The position numbers and the translations under genes were made by a program. 64,000 nucleotides of DNA, taken from an uncultured Bacteroidales bacterium (GTDB lineage Bacteria > Bacteroidota > Bacteroidia > Bacteroidales > UBA932). The stretch covers positions 33,951-97,950 of the forward strand of contig CAKULN010000004.1 in assembly GCA_934667175.1 (NCBI GenBank), in the 5' to 3' direction. Below are positions 37,177-46,480 of the stretch, in pieces (positions within the stretch are counted from its first letter, which is position 1; every line of letters begins with the position of its first letter). Below the pieces are notes generated by a model. That model was not told where the DNA came from and did no database searches. It saw nothing but the letters and a program-made list of their open reading frames with translations.

Positions 37177-39027
37177 CTATTCCTCAACTGTAAGGGCCAG
37201 ACGGACAGTGCTGTGCATTTCGTATTCATGACCCGGTGATTTATGATCACGGAAATAAACGCTGATGAAGTCAGTGCCAGCACTATACGTACTCTCGCGG
37301 CTTCTGACGACCTTTTCCTCTCCGCTCTCCGGGCCGACAGGATCAGTCTGAGCCGCCGCACTATACGAAGCGTACCAGTCCGAGCACCATTCCGGGCAGT
37401 TGCCTGACATATCATAAAGGCCAAGCTCATTCGGCTTCTTCTGCCTGACAGAATGAGGTCTGCCACCGGAATTAGAGGCGTACCAAGCCACCTCATCCGC
37501 ATCATAACTTCCAGAGAAGAAGAAGTCTTCACTCTTTATTCCTCCTTTGGCCGCAAACTCCCACTCGGCCTCGGTCGGGAAGCGGAACTCCTCACCTGTC
37601 ATGTCATTCAAATTGTCAATGAATGCCTTGGACTCATTCCACGACAACCCGAAAGCGGGCATATCATCACCAGAATTTCCAATCCATCTTTCCTCTACTC
37701 CGTCATCTCCCATAACGGTTCGGTACAGTTTCTGTGTCAGCTCGGTCTCGGCAAGCCAATAGTCCTTGGTAAGAGTCACCTTGTGCTGTGGTTTAGCATC
37801 ATTCAACACTCCGGTAAAATAACTTGGGGATCCCATATCAAAAGAGCCGGCCCTGACCTTGATCATCTTGAACGAAGTATTATCCACCCAGAACGTCTTC
37901 ACATCAGAGTCAAGATTCGCCGGCACAAGAGTATAACCGCCAAGCAGAATCATACGACCATCCAGACTTACGGTGACATCCAGTTTCGCGCCCAACCTTC
38001 CGGCAAAGAAAGACTCGTCTAACGAAGCGGCCGACAATGTCAAAGAAAAACCGCCAGGATAACAGTTTTTGCCAAGCACCATAACCGTCTCTTTGTCTCC
38101 AGCTTCGTCCTCATCGTCACCGTAATCGATGGTATAGTGTGCAAGGGCTTTCTCAATGGACAGATGGCCTTCAAGGCTTTCCAGGCATGAAGTGGCAAAG
38201 AAAACCTTAAAGTTCTCGGCAACATATTTGCCATCCTTCAATCTGTATGGGACTCTTATAAGTCCATCGGTATATATCGGTTCATGAATGATGGAGACAA
38301 GAGCCAGATCGATCTCATCCTTTGTGTAGTAGTTCTTCAAGACCTCGGCGATATATTCCTTGATTCCATTGATCTTGGTTTCAAGGTCGTTGACCGCATC
38401 TTGAAGCGCCTTGAAACTTTCGCCGGTGATGTCCTCGATGGCCGCGCTGACCTTTTCCTTAATGCTTGAATCAAGGTCATTCTCTATCTTATCAATCCGG
38501 CTGGAAAGACTTTCCAAAGACTTCTGGACAGTCCCGACCGTACCTTGGATTTCAGCCACAGATTCCGCCAGTTCGGATATTGTCCTGTCGTAATTATCCT
38601 TGGTCCAATTCCTCATGTCTTCAGCCAATTCTTGCCTCAGGGCGTTGATCTTATTCTCAAGTTCAACATCCTTACTTTTCAAGTTTTCAATGGCCAGATC
38701 AACTTTTTCACGGTTGCCCTCCATATCGTTCCTCAACGATTTCAGGCTGGCAAGAATATCCTCGCTTCCGCCCTTTGACAACTGTTCATTGATGGCATCA
38801 ATCGCTATCTGAAGGTCGGATGATTTTTTCTCAAGGGCCTCAATGTAGCCTCTCAATTCTTTGTCGGTGTTGTCAAGACTGGTCAAAGACGCCTTCAGTT
38901 CCGTGACCTTAGCCTCCAACGCCTTGCTCGTCTCGTCAAGGCTGTTGATGTCACCATCGTAGTTACTGCAAGCGAAAGCCACGCAGGTGAGTGCGGTGAC
39001 AATGATAAAACGAATGATTCTTCTCAT
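37177..39027 (-). CDS. Lipoprotein: coiled coil plus formylglycine-generating-enzyme-like domain
   Basis: Lipobox FACS (Cys20). Residues about 25-240 are coiled coil with the same opening plan as the LRR lipoprotein (C-x-x-x-D-x-DIN/DID, then TDKEL or ADKDL heptads), followed by EPIYTDGLIRV. The last 230 residues form a SUMF1/FGE-type fold: AGSFDMGSP, HKVTLTKDYWLAETELTQ, RFPTEAEWEFAAKGG, GNCPEWCSDWY. The catalytic cysteines of true FGE are not evident, so this is probably a binding or structural version. Operator array C is upstream. Confidence 0.8.
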   Translation of the reverse strand: MRRIIRFIIVTALTCVAFACSNYDGDINSLDETSKALEAKVTELKASLTSLDNTDKELRGYIEALEKKSSDLQIAIDAINEQLSKGGSEDILASLKSLRNDMEGNREKVDLAIENLKSKDVELENKINALRQELAEDMRNWTKDNYDRTISELAESVAEIQGTVGTVQKSLESLSSRIDKIENDLDSSIKEKVSAAIEDITGESFKALQDAVNDLETKINGIKEYIAEVLKNYYTKDEIDLALVSIIHEPIYTDGLIRVPYRLKDGKYVAENFKVFFATSCLESLEGHLSIEKALAHYTIDYGDDEDEAGDKETVMVLGKNCYPGGFSLTLSAASLDESFFAGRLGAKLDVTVSLDGRMILLGGYTLVPANLDSDVKTFWVDNTSFKMIKVRAGSFDMGSPSYFTGVLNDAKPQHKVTLTKDYWLAETELTQKLYRTVMGDDGVEERWIGNSGDDMPAFGLSWNESKAFIDNLNDMTGEEFRFPTEAEWEFAAKGGIKSEDFFFSGSYDADEVAWYASNSGGRPHSVRQKKPNELGLYDMSGNCPEWCSDWYASYSAAAQTDPVGPESGEEKVVRSRESTYSAGTDFISVYFRDHKSPGHEYEMHSTVRLALTVEE

Positions 39028-39077
39028 ATTGGATCTACTTGATTATTGCAGACATATCATGTTCTAATCGTGACCGG

Positions 39078-39107
39078 CGAATTTAAGCAATCATGAGGTA
39101 AGCACAA
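39078..39107 (-). promoter_or_regulatory. Promoter C of the proposed AAATTTACC regulon
   Basis: Minus strand: TAAATTCG (39078-39085, one mismatch to TAnnTTTG) and TTTG (39104-39107). The operator equivalent begins 10 bases further upstream, the same as at A and B. Confidence 0.6.
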
Positions 39108-39114
39108 ATTTAAT

Positions 39115-39170
39115 GACTGGTAAATTTCATCAGCCAACGAAATTTACCAGTCAAAACACCTAATTTACCA
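39115..39170. promoter_or_regulatory. Operator array C
   Basis: Perfect inverted repeat GACTGGTAAATTTC (39115-39128), 10-base spacer, GAAATTTACCAGTC (39139-39152), then AATTTACCA at 39162-39170. The spacer length is the same as in array A. It lies upstream of the FGE-like lipoprotein. Confidence 0.7.
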
Positions 39171-39263
39171 CTTTTCCACGTTCGGAGCAAAGCGACGCAA
39201 GGGGTCTGGGGAATACGGTCGCCAGTGCCCCACCGGGGCTGTCACAAAGTGACTGGGGGTTGA

Positions 39264-39313
39264 GAATATTTGAAGGTCTGGAAAGATTAATCTTTCCAGA
39301 CCTTCAAATATTC
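39264..39313. terminator. Perfect 50-bp palindrome over the uvrB stop codon
   Basis: Two exactly complementary 25-base halves meet at 39288/39289 without a loop. The left half holds GAAGGTCTGGAAAGATT and the right half encodes the last codons of UvrB (VWKD, stop). No T-run follows on the minus strand, so it is not a standard intrinsic terminator; it could still stop transcription or protect the mRNA end. The ends carry the GAATATT motif. Confidence 0.6.
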
Positions 39314-41464
39314 CTGAAGCGCCCACATCTCGTCACGATAGCGGGCTGCTTCACTGAAATCAAGGTCGGCGGCTGATTTTTCCATCCTCCGCTTGTCCTC
39401 CGCGATGGTCTTCAGGATCTGCTCCCGGCTCATCGAACGGATCACCGGATCCTGAAGCACGGCGGCAAGGTCGGCCTTGACAAAGCCGTCAACATAGGCC
39501 GTGTTCCCCTCTCTCTTGGAATCATGGCCCAAACCAACGGAGACTGTACCGCGGCCCAGATCGCTTGGATTAGGAATATACGTCGGATCGGAGACCGAAT
39601 CAGCCGCGCTGACCCTTCCGCTCGGCCCATTCTTGACACGAGGGTTGACAGCCTTCTCCGGCTCGCCATAAAGTTCAGACACAAGAATATTCCTTTTTAC
39701 CTCAACCTGCTTAGGGGTGATGTGATGGAGTTTGTTATATTCAATCTGCTTTGTGCGGCGCCTGTTGGTCTCGCGGATGGTCTGCTCCATCGACTCGGTG
39801 ACGGTGTCCGCGTACATTATCACAAGTCCGTTGACATTTCTGGCCGCGCGGCCGGCGGTCTGGGTCAATGCCCTTCCGGAACGCAGGAAGCCCTCCTTGT
39901 CAGCGTCAAGGATTGCCACAAGCGAGACTGTAGGAATATCCAACCCTTCACGCAGAAGGTTCACTCCGACCAGCACATCGAAGAGTCCATTCTTGAAGTC
40001 CTCGATGATCTCGACCCTCTCTGCCGTGTCCACATCAGAATGAATGTAGCGCACCCGGATGTCGATCTTGTCAAGATAGTCGGTCAGTTCCTCGGCCATC
40101 CTCTTGGTCAGGGTCGTGACGAGAACCCTCTCGTCCTTCTCTGCCCTCTTGCGGATCTCCTCGACAAGGTCATCCACCTGATTCTTCGTAGGTCTGACTT
40201 CAATCGGAGGGTCAAGAAGACCGGTAGGCCGCACAACCTGCTCTACCACAAGGCCGTTCGAGCGTTCCAACTCGTAGTCCGATGGAGTGGCACTGACATA
40301 GACCTTCTGGTCGGTGATGGAATTGAACTCTTCAAAGGTAAGAGGGCGGTTGTCCGATGCTGCTGGAAGGCGGAAGCCATATTCAATGAGAACAGACTTG
40401 CGGGCATGGTCGCCACCGTACATCGCTCTAATTTGCGGGATTGTGACGTGACTCTCGTCGATGAACGTGATGAAATCTTTCGGGAAGTAGTCTATGAGGC
40501 AGAACGGCCTCTGACCGGGCTGGCGACCGTCCAGATAGCGGGAATAGTTCTCGATTCCCGGACAGTACCCCATCTCCTTTATCATCTCAAGATCGTTCTC
40601 GACCCGTTGCTGCAATCTTTTGGCCTCCAATCCTTTGCCGATTTCATTGAAATAATCGACCTGCTTTTTCAAGTCATCCTGAATCATGCTCACGGCCTTG
40701 ATGCTGCGCTCCCTTGTGGTCACGAAGTTGGTGGCTGGGAAGATCGGTACCTCATCCAACGACTCGATGTGAGCCCCGGTCAGCGGATCAATCAGCGAAA
40801 GCGAATCGACCTCGTCCCCGAAGAACTCGATCCTGACAGCCTCGTCCGAGCCTCCGAGGAACACATCGACTGTGTCTCCACGTACCCTGAACGTTCCTCT
40901 TTTGAAATCCACCTCTGTGCGGCTGTAGTTGGCATCGACCAGGTGGTAAAGGAGCCTTGTCAGGCTACGCTGCTCTCCTCGTTTCACAAGAATCGACTGA
41001 GCGTGAAAATCTTCCGGGTTTCCTATGCCGTAAAGGCACGACACACTAGAGACCACGATCACATCCCTCCTCCCTGACATCAGAGCCGATGCGGCACTCA
41101 GTCTCAGCTTGTCGATCTGGTCGTTAATGCTGAGATCCTTTTCGATGTAGGTGTCGGTTGTCGGCAGATAGGCTTCCGGCTGATAGTAGTCGTAGTAGGA
41201 GACAAAATATTCAACGGCATTGGACGGAAAGAAGCTTTTGAACTCCCCGTAGAGCTGCGCCGCCAGCGTCTTGTTGTGGCTGAGAATCAGCGCAGGCCTC
41301 TGGAGTTTCTCAATGACATTGGCCATCGTGAAGGTCTTTCCCGACCCCGTCACCCCCAACAACGTCACATCCCCCACGCCCTGACTAAGCGCGTCACAAA
41401 GTCCCTCAATCGCCCCCGGCTGATCCCCCGATGGCTTGTATGGTGATTCCAAACGAAATTTCAT
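39287..41464 (-). CDS. uvrB: Excinuclease ABC subunit UvrB
   Basis: Damage-verification helicase of nucleotide excision repair. Walker A is [10 protein letters not shown] near residue 40; the beta-hairpin region [12 protein letters not shown], the motifs [12 protein letters not shown] and GRAARN, and the C-terminal UVR domain ([21 protein letters not shown], shortened here in the reading) are present. The 725 residues include an extra linker of about 60 residues before the UVR domain (around [15 protein letters not shown]). It starts 3 bases after the stop of the DUF1016 gene, so the two are probably cotranscribed. Confidence 0.95.
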   Translation of the reverse strand: MKFRLESPYKPSGDQPGAIEGLCDALSQGVGDVTLLGVTGSGKTFTMANVIEKLQRPALILSHNKTLAAQLYGEFKSFFPSNAVEYFVSYYDYYQPEAYLPTTDTYIEKDLSINDQIDKLRLSAASALMSGRRDVIVVSSVSCLYGIGNPEDFHAQSILVKRGEQRSLTRLLYHLVDANYSRTEVDFKRGTFRVRGDTVDVFLGGSDEAVRIEFFGDEVDSLSLIDPLTGAHIESLDEVPIFPATNFVTTRERSIKAVSMIQDDLKKQVDYFNEIGKGLEAKRLQQRVENDLEMIKEMGYCPGIENYSRYLDGRQPGQRPFCLIDYFPKDFITFIDESHVTIPQIRAMYGGDHARKSVLIEYGFRLPAASDNRPLTFEEFNSITDQKVYVSATPSDYELERSNGLVVEQVVRPTGLLDPPIEVRPTKNQVDDLVEEIRKRAEKDERVLVTTLTKRMAEELTDYLDKIDIRVRYIHSDVDTAERVEIIEDFKNGLFDVLVGVNLLREGLDIPTVSLVAILDADKEGFLRSGRALTQTAGRAARNVNGLVIMYADTVTESMEQTIRETNRRRTKQIEYNKLHHITPKQVEVKRNILVSELYGEPEKAVNPRVKNGPSGRVSAADSVSDPTYIPNPSDLGRGTVSVGLGHDSKREGNTAYVDGFVKADLAAVLQDPVIRSMSREQILKTIAEDKRRMEKSAADLDFSEAARYRDEMWALQEYLKVWKD

Positions 41465-41467
41465 GGC

Positions 41468-42583
41468 TTACTTTGAAGCTATTCCTTCAGTTTCTTTAAT
41501 TATAAATTCTTCCAGTCTTTTGGAATCTGGCAAGGTTAGCATATATGTTGAGACAAACAAGTTATTGTCCATTCCGGCAAGAGCATATTCCACCATCTTT
41601 TTTCCTTTACGGGTGCAAAGCAAAATCCCTACAGGAGGGTTGTCACCCGGCTGCATTTCGTTCTCCGCATAATAGCTGACATAGGTATTCAGTTGCCCAA
41701 TATGCTCATACCGAAACTCATCATTTTTCAGTTCCACAATAACATTGCAATGAAGCAGACGATTATAAAAAACAAGGTCTGCATAGTAATATTCATCATC
41801 AATTATGATACGTTTCTGGCGAGCCTCAAAGCATAAACCATTGCCCATTTCCAACAAGAAATCTTGCAAATGTGCAACCAGAGCCTCTTCAACATCGCCT
41901 TCCATAACGACATCCTTTGATTGAAGTCCCAGAAACTCAAATGTATAAGGGTCTCGCAACTGAAGTTGTGGCGATTGTGGTTCGGCATTGGCATTAACGA
42001 GTGCCATAGCTTTCATCTTGTCCTCTGACAGTCCGATACGAATGTGAAGATTGGATGCAATTTGCCGGCGAAGTTCCTTCACGCTCCAACAGGATTTCAT
42101 ACACTCAACCTCATAAAAGTAACGGGCCAATGGATCCTCTACTGTCATTATCTCTCTGATATGCGAGAAAGAAAGATTGTTAATTATGTCAGCAGCCGCA
42201 CTGACAAATTGGTGCGATGGTGTCGCACTTTTTCCAGTCAACAAGAAAGCCTTGATCTGCGGATACTTAAGATAAAATAAACGCGACACTTTCAATAAAG
42301 TCTCATTGATTCCTCTAATGTTTATGCTTTCTGCCAATCTTTTGAGAAGCCGTTCACCGTAGGAAGCACGATCCCGTCCTCTTTGCTCATACTCAACAAT
42401 GTAAAAACCGATTAGATAATTCCTGACGCTAGCTAATCTGTTAACAGCTTTTATAGCCGAGTTTTGCGACTCAGAATGTAACTTACCTATAGTAACAGCT
42501 AATTCGTCAAAAGACACAATCTCTTTCTTTTCCCAGTTCTCCGGCAAATTATAGAGAGTGATTCTCTGTCTCAACTCATTCAT
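41468..42583 (-). CDS. DUF1016 (YhcG-type) PD-(D/E)xK nuclease, copy 1
   Basis: N-terminal helical DUF1016_N region with RASYGERLLKRLAESI and a C-terminal nuclease domain with DLVFYNRLLHCNVIVELKNDEF, where Asp, Glu and Lys form the catalytic pattern. Complete at 371 residues. The family occurs near restriction and defence genes; its role is not established. Upstream gene of uvrB. A second copy is at 44715. Confidence 0.85.
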   Translation of the reverse strand: MNELRQRITLYNLPENWEKKEIVSFDELAVTIGKLHSESQNSAIKAVNRLASVRNYLIGFYIVEYEQRGRDRASYGERLLKRLAESINIRGINETLLKVSRLFYLKYPQIKAFLLTGKSATPSHQFVSAAADIINNLSFSHIREIMTVEDPLARYFYEVECMKSCWSVKELRRQIASNLHIRIGLSEDKMKAMALVNANAEPQSPQLQLRDPYTFEFLGLQSKDVVMEGDVEEALVAHLQDFLLEMGNGLCFEARQKRIIIDDEYYYADLVFYNRLLHCNVIVELKNDEFRYEHIGQLNTYVSYYAENEMQPGDNPPVGILLCTRKGKKMVEYALAGMDNNLFVSTYMLTLPDSKRLEEFIIKETEGIASK

Positions 42584-42720
42584 TATCTCATCCTTTCTAT
42601 AATTATATCATATTAGCGCCACAACCATGGCAGTCACCTATACATGGTGTAAAGATATTCATTTTCTTCGACAATCTGAGACTACGCCTTCATTATTTCA
42701 ACACTTTCGTTTCTTTGTTG

Positions 42721-42728
42721 TATCTTTG
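42721..42728 (+). promoter_or_regulatory. -7 box of the agmatine deiminase gene
   Basis: TATCTTTG lies only 14 bases before ATG 42743, so the transcript would have a very short leader. The -33 region is not clear. Confidence 0.5.
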
Positions 42729-42742
42729 AAGTCAAAAAAGTA

Positions 42743-43771
42743 ATGAACATGAGACTGCCTGCTGAATGGGAGAGACAGAGTGGGGTGATGCTCACCTGGC
42801 CTGACGAGACGACACCTTGGTACGAACTGGAGAAGGTGCAGGAATGCTATGGACGAATCATCTCAGCGATCCTGCGTTTCGAGAAAGTGTTGCTGGTGAC
42901 TGCCGATGTGGAGACCGCCACTGGAAGACTAGCTGAACTGGGAGTGGACACTTCCGCGCTCAGTTTCCACGAGTGCCCGATCAACGACACATGGGCACGC
43001 GACCATGGCGGAATCGCTGTCTATGGCGACAATGGAGAGAAGTACCTCTACGACTTCGTCTTCAACGGCTGGGGGCTTAAGTTCGCCTCCAACTTCGACA
43101 ACGGGATCACCAAGAGGATATTCTTTGACAGGGCCTTCGCCGATGAGGTGATGTGCGTGGACATGCGTCCTTTCGTGCTCGAAGGCGGCAGCATCGACAC
43201 CGACGGAGCCGGGACCCTGATGGCCACCTCAGAATGCCTTTGCAGCGACAACAGAAATGAATATCTCACCCAGGAGGAGATCGAGGGCGAGCTCAAGCAG
43301 GCGTTCGGTCTCAAGCGTGTGCTTTGGGTGGACAGCGGAAGCCTTTCGGGCGACGACACGGACAGCCACATCGACATTCTGGCTCGCTTCTGTGATCCGG
43401 AGACAATCGCCTACCTCAAAAGCGATGACCCGGAGGACCCTGACTATGAGCCATTAATGAATATGGAAGCGCAGCTTCAGTCCTTCCGTACTCTGGACGG
43501 AAAGCCGTACAGGCTCGTGCCTCTGCCGAAGCCGGAGCAGATGTTCCTGGATGACTATCCTCTCCCGGCATCTTACGCTAATTTTCTGATAATCAACGGG
43601 GCGGTTCTTGTGCCGGGCACCGGCTCGCAGCTTGATGAGGTTGTGCGCGCAAGGCTTCAGGAAGTGTTCCTGGACAGGGAGGTCATCATGATAGACTGCC
43701 GTCCGCTCCTCTCAGGCCACGGTGGACTTCACTGCGTCACAATGCAGCTTCCGGAGGGGTGGCTGGAATAA
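42743..43771 (+). CDS. aguA: Agmatine deiminase
   Basis: Converts agmatine to N-carbamoylputrescine and ammonia in the cytosol. Family text is clear: LPAEWERQSGVMLTWPD, NDTWARDHG, EGGSIDTDG, and the catalytic cysteine in GHGGLHCVTMQ (Cys331). Full length at 342 residues. Its product is the substrate of the amidase at 28274. Confidence 0.95.
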   Translation: MNMRLPAEWERQSGVMLTWPDETTPWYELEKVQECYGRIISAILRFEKVLLVTADVETATGRLAELGVDTSALSFHECPINDTWARDHGGIAVYGDNGEKYLYDFVFNGWGLKFASNFDNGITKRIFFDRAFADEVMCVDMRPFVLEGGSIDTDGAGTLMATSECLCSDNRNEYLTQEEIEGELKQAFGLKRVLWVDSGSLSGDDTDSHIDILARFCDPETIAYLKSDDPEDPDYEPLMNMEAQLQSFRTLDGKPYRLVPLPKPEQMFLDDYPLPASYANFLIINGAVLVPGTGSQLDEVVRARLQEVFLDREVIMIDCRPLLSGHGGLHCVTMQLPEGWLE

Positions 43772-43773
43772 TC

Positions 43774-43928
43774 CGCGGTCACTGAGCTTGTCGAAGTGAC
43801 CGCATTGTTATACCGTCTTGACACTTCGTCGCTTCGACAAGCTCAGCGACCGACAAGCTCAGCGACCGACAGACAAGCTCAGTGACCGGCAGGACCAGTG
43901 ACCGGCAGGACCAGTGACCGGCAGGACC
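43774..43928. repeat. REP-like palindromes and degenerate tandem array
   Basis: An element with CGGTCACT/AGTGACCG arms (43776-43801), one with GTCGCT/AGCGAC arms (43829-43853), then short direct repeats of ACAAGCTCAGCGACCG and GGCAGGACCAGTGACC up to 43928. It lies between convergent genes. Confidence 0.8.
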
Positions 43929-43953
43929 AATTCTTTGAGCTATTGGAGTCCTA

Positions 43954-44718
43954 TCAGAATGAATATGACAGCGTCACTCCAAAAGAGTGATAGACCATCT
44001 TTTTCGCATGATAGAAGTCATCGAAAGACTGCCCTTCATATTCAAGAGTCCTGAGGGTGGAGTACATGTCAATGTCGTTCAATGAGTAGCTTAGCCCGAT
44101 TCCGAAATCATCGAAGTTAAACATCAGCGTCCCACGGCACTGCCAGAAAAGCCAGCGCCCGCCCCAACTATGGACATGCGCGGTTGCCGTACCCCCAGCC
44201 TCATTGGACAAAAGAAGGTCTCTTCCCGAATATGGCACCGCAAAGACAGCCCCCGGCTCGATGAGGCAAAAGACCCTGCAATGCGGAAATTTCAGCAGGT
44301 CCGGAGTCTTGAATATTCCCGAGAACAGGAATTTCGGCCCCATCGCCTCCATGTCCAGACTCTCTTCCTCATCACCGGACATCTCGCGCCAGAAATCATA
44401 TTCCCGATCCATAATGTCACCGCAAGGCATTTTGTCTCCAAGGTAAGTCATGCCGCATGAAACTCCGCCTCCCAAAGCGACATTTGGAGTTAGAAAGTGA
44501 TGCCATGTCATTTCCATCAGGCCATAGTGGTTTGTGGACCAGCCCATGTTGAGCCGGAACAGATCCGACGTCCTCACCGGTCTATTTTCCCGGTCGACCT
44601 TCACGTCCATCTCTCTGGAACGGTTGGTCGCTTCGACAGGCTCAGCGACCAGCAAGGACAACAGCACCAAGCCCAGAAAGTGCGTTTGTATAAGTTCATT
44701 CAGCCCACTCATATTCAA
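43954..44718 (-). CDS. Putative outer-membrane beta-barrel protein with REP-derived segment after the signal
   Basis: I do not recognise the family. A hydrophobic stretch (LGLVLLSLLVA) is followed by EPVEATNRS, the typical translation of the REP-like element at 44624-44651. The rest alternates polar and hydrophobic residues and ends VTLSYSF, with a terminal Phe as in outer-membrane barrels. The start overlaps the stop of the DUF1016 gene by 4 bases (ATGA), which suggests coupled translation. Confidence 0.55.
   Translation of the reverse strand: MNMSGLNELIQTHFLGLVLLSLLVAEPVEATNRSREMDVKVDRENRPVRTSDLFRLNMGWSTNHYGLMEMTWHHFLTPNVALGGGVSCGMTYLGDKMPCGDIMDREYDFWREMSGDEEESLDMEAMGPKFLFSGIFKTPDLLKFPHCRVFCLIEPGAVFAVPYSGRDLLLSNEAGGTATAHVHSWGGRWLFWQCRGTLMFNFDDFGIGLSYSLNDIDMYSTLRTLEYEGQSFDDFYHAKKMVYHSFGVTLSYSF
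44624..44651. repeat. REP-like palindrome inside a signal-peptide region
   Basis: Arms TTGGTCGCT and AGCGACCA around CGACAGGCTC; translated in frame as part of the putative export signal of the gene at 43954. Confidence 0.75.
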
Positions 44719-45731
44719 TCATTCTTTTGTTGCAGCATATAGATTTCTTTTTGGCGTTCAATTTCCCTACGGAGTTCATCTTCTGTAGGGAGAAACGGCA
44801 AGTATTTCGCTGCGAAAAGTTGCTCATTTCCATTCAAGATGGAATATTTCGCGATATCCGAATCCGTATCCGAGCAAAGGACTATCCCTATTGTAGGGTT
44901 ATCCCCCTCCGTCCTCTTCAACTCATCATACATACGGCGATACATATCCATCTGCCCTACATCCTGATGTGTTATTTTTCCTATTTTCAGATCGACCAAT
45001 ACATAGCATTTGAGAATCACATTGTAGAACACCAAGTCGATAAAATAATCCTGAGCATCAGTTCTTATCATCTGTTGGCGTTTGACAAATGCAAAACCTC
45101 GTCCCAATTCCATAAGGAAGTCTTGCAGGTGGTCAATTATCGCTGTTTCTAGTTCTTTCTCTGAAAAGCCCGTGTCCTGCTTGAATCCTAAAAATTCAGC
45201 CACGATCGGATTCTTCAACAGTTCCGGTTGTTTTGGCTGTTTTCCAGTCATCGGCAGTTGAGGCTGAGTGAAATGACGCTCATAATATTGCGTGCTGATG
45301 TTTCTGTCGAGAGTCCTTACACTCCACATTTCTTGGGACGCAGTTTCCAAATACCAACGTATAGCAGTCTCATCGCCTACACGCAAGGTTCGGAAAATGT
45401 GAGTCCACTGAAGATTTGGAAATCGCGATTTCCAAATCTCGTAATTTGGGATAGTAATATAAAATTTGCGGAAAGCCCTAAGATAACGAGCCGAAAATCC
45501 ATCTCCATAATCATGGGTTAGTCGCTTCGACAATTTGTCTATAAGCCGCTCACCATACACAGCCCGTTCGAGCCCTCCCTGCTCTTCCTCCACTATGCGT
45601 TTCCCTATTTGCCAATAGGTTTCAATCATGATGCCACTGACAGAAGAATAGGCCTCTCCACGACCTTTCTCAATGATGTTTTTGATGTCGGTGACTATCT
45701 TGCCTATATTTATTTCCGAACTCTCATTCAT
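44715..45731 (-). CDS. DUF1016 (YhcG-type) PD-(D/E)xK nuclease, copy 2
   Basis: Same plan as the protein at 41468: YGERLIDKLSKRL in the N-terminal domain and FIDLVFYNVILKCYVLVDLKIG in the nuclease domain (the Glu of the usual VELK is Asp here, VDLK). Complete at 338 residues. Sequence divergence from copy 1 is high, so this is not a recent duplication. Confidence 0.85.
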   Translation of the reverse strand: MNESSEINIGKIVTDIKNIIEKGRGEAYSSVSGIMIETYWQIGKRIVEEEQGGLERAVYGERLIDKLSKRLTHDYGDGFSARYLRAFRKFYITIPNYEIWKSRFPNLQWTHIFRTLRVGDETAIRWYLETASQEMWSVRTLDRNISTQYYERHFTQPQLPMTGKQPKQPELLKNPIVAEFLGFKQDTGFSEKELETAIIDHLQDFLMELGRGFAFVKRQQMIRTDAQDYFIDLVFYNVILKCYVLVDLKIGKITHQDVGQMDMYRRMYDELKRTEGDNPTIGIVLCSDTDSDIAKYSILNGNEQLFAAKYLPFLPTEDELRREIERQKEIYMLQQKND

Positions 45732-45828
45732 AGTAATATTAAAATATAGTGGCTAATTATCCTTTATCCTTTCCTTATAGCAGTATGGGCAAAGATATTC
45801 ATAATCTTGCAGAAGCAGCATAACTTCG

Positions 45829-46362
45829 CTAAATTATGATTGGCTCGTGGCCGCAGGCCGGCAAGTACTTATCGAGAAGGTCGCTGACCTTGATTTTCAC
45901 GAAGCAACCCGCTGTGCCGTCTGTACAGCAGTACGACTCGCCTTCCAGGATTTCTTTGTCAAGGACGAATGTCACCTCCTTAGCTGAATCAAGACAGGCG
46001 CTCAGCACAGTGGTCGCGCCATGCTCGGTCCCAGCGATCTCAAGCAGTTTCTCGGCAGAGGCGAAAGACACCCTCGGAATTCCAAGAGCCTGGCCGAAGT
46101 CCTTGGTGACGAACGGCTTGTCATCTCTTGTCACATAGAGGTAGAACTTGGTCTGCTGACGGTTGCAAAGGAATATGCTCTTGACTATCCTGCCTCCGAG
46201 TCCGGCATTGATGTTCTGGCAATCCTCCATCGTGATCCCTGGATCGGTGTCAACCCTCTCGAACGGGATTCCCAGTTCCGAGAACATCTCGTAAACTTTC
46301 TTCTGCAACGGTGTGGAGAACGTCTCCGGGGCCGTGCGCTTTATCTCACTGACGTAAAACAT
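45829..46362 (-). CDS. YbaK/ProX-type aminoacyl-tRNA deacylase
   Basis: Family of trans-editing enzymes that clear mischarged tRNA. The fold is recognised from VKSIFLCNRQQTKFYLYV, ALGIPRVSFASAEKL, the glycine-rich GTEHGATTVLS and the strand VTFVLDKEIL. It runs 177 residues without a synthetase domain, so it acts alone. Whether it edits Ala-tRNA(Pro) or Cys-tRNA(Pro) cannot be read. Confidence 0.82.
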   Translation of the reverse strand: MFYVSEIKRTAPETFSTPLQKKVYEMFSELGIPFERVDTDPGITMEDCQNINAGLGGRIVKSIFLCNRQQTKFYLYVTRDDKPFVTKDFGQALGIPRVSFASAEKLLEIAGTEHGATTVLSACLDSAKEVTFVLDKEILEGESYCCTDGTAGCFVKIKVSDLLDKYLPACGHEPIII

Positions 46363-46480
46363 TTAGAATCGATATTTAGCAACTGTGACATTGAGTAATT
46401 AAAACCGCTTTTAGTAAGCGATATAAACAACTTGCCACTCTTTTTAGCTCTCAGGAAAGCCTCTATCCACGACAAACCAA

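Noticed and set aside
39524..41077. 517-codon frame opposite uvrB
   Set aside because: Antisense to a well-conserved gene with all UvrB motifs; composition follows the complementary codons.
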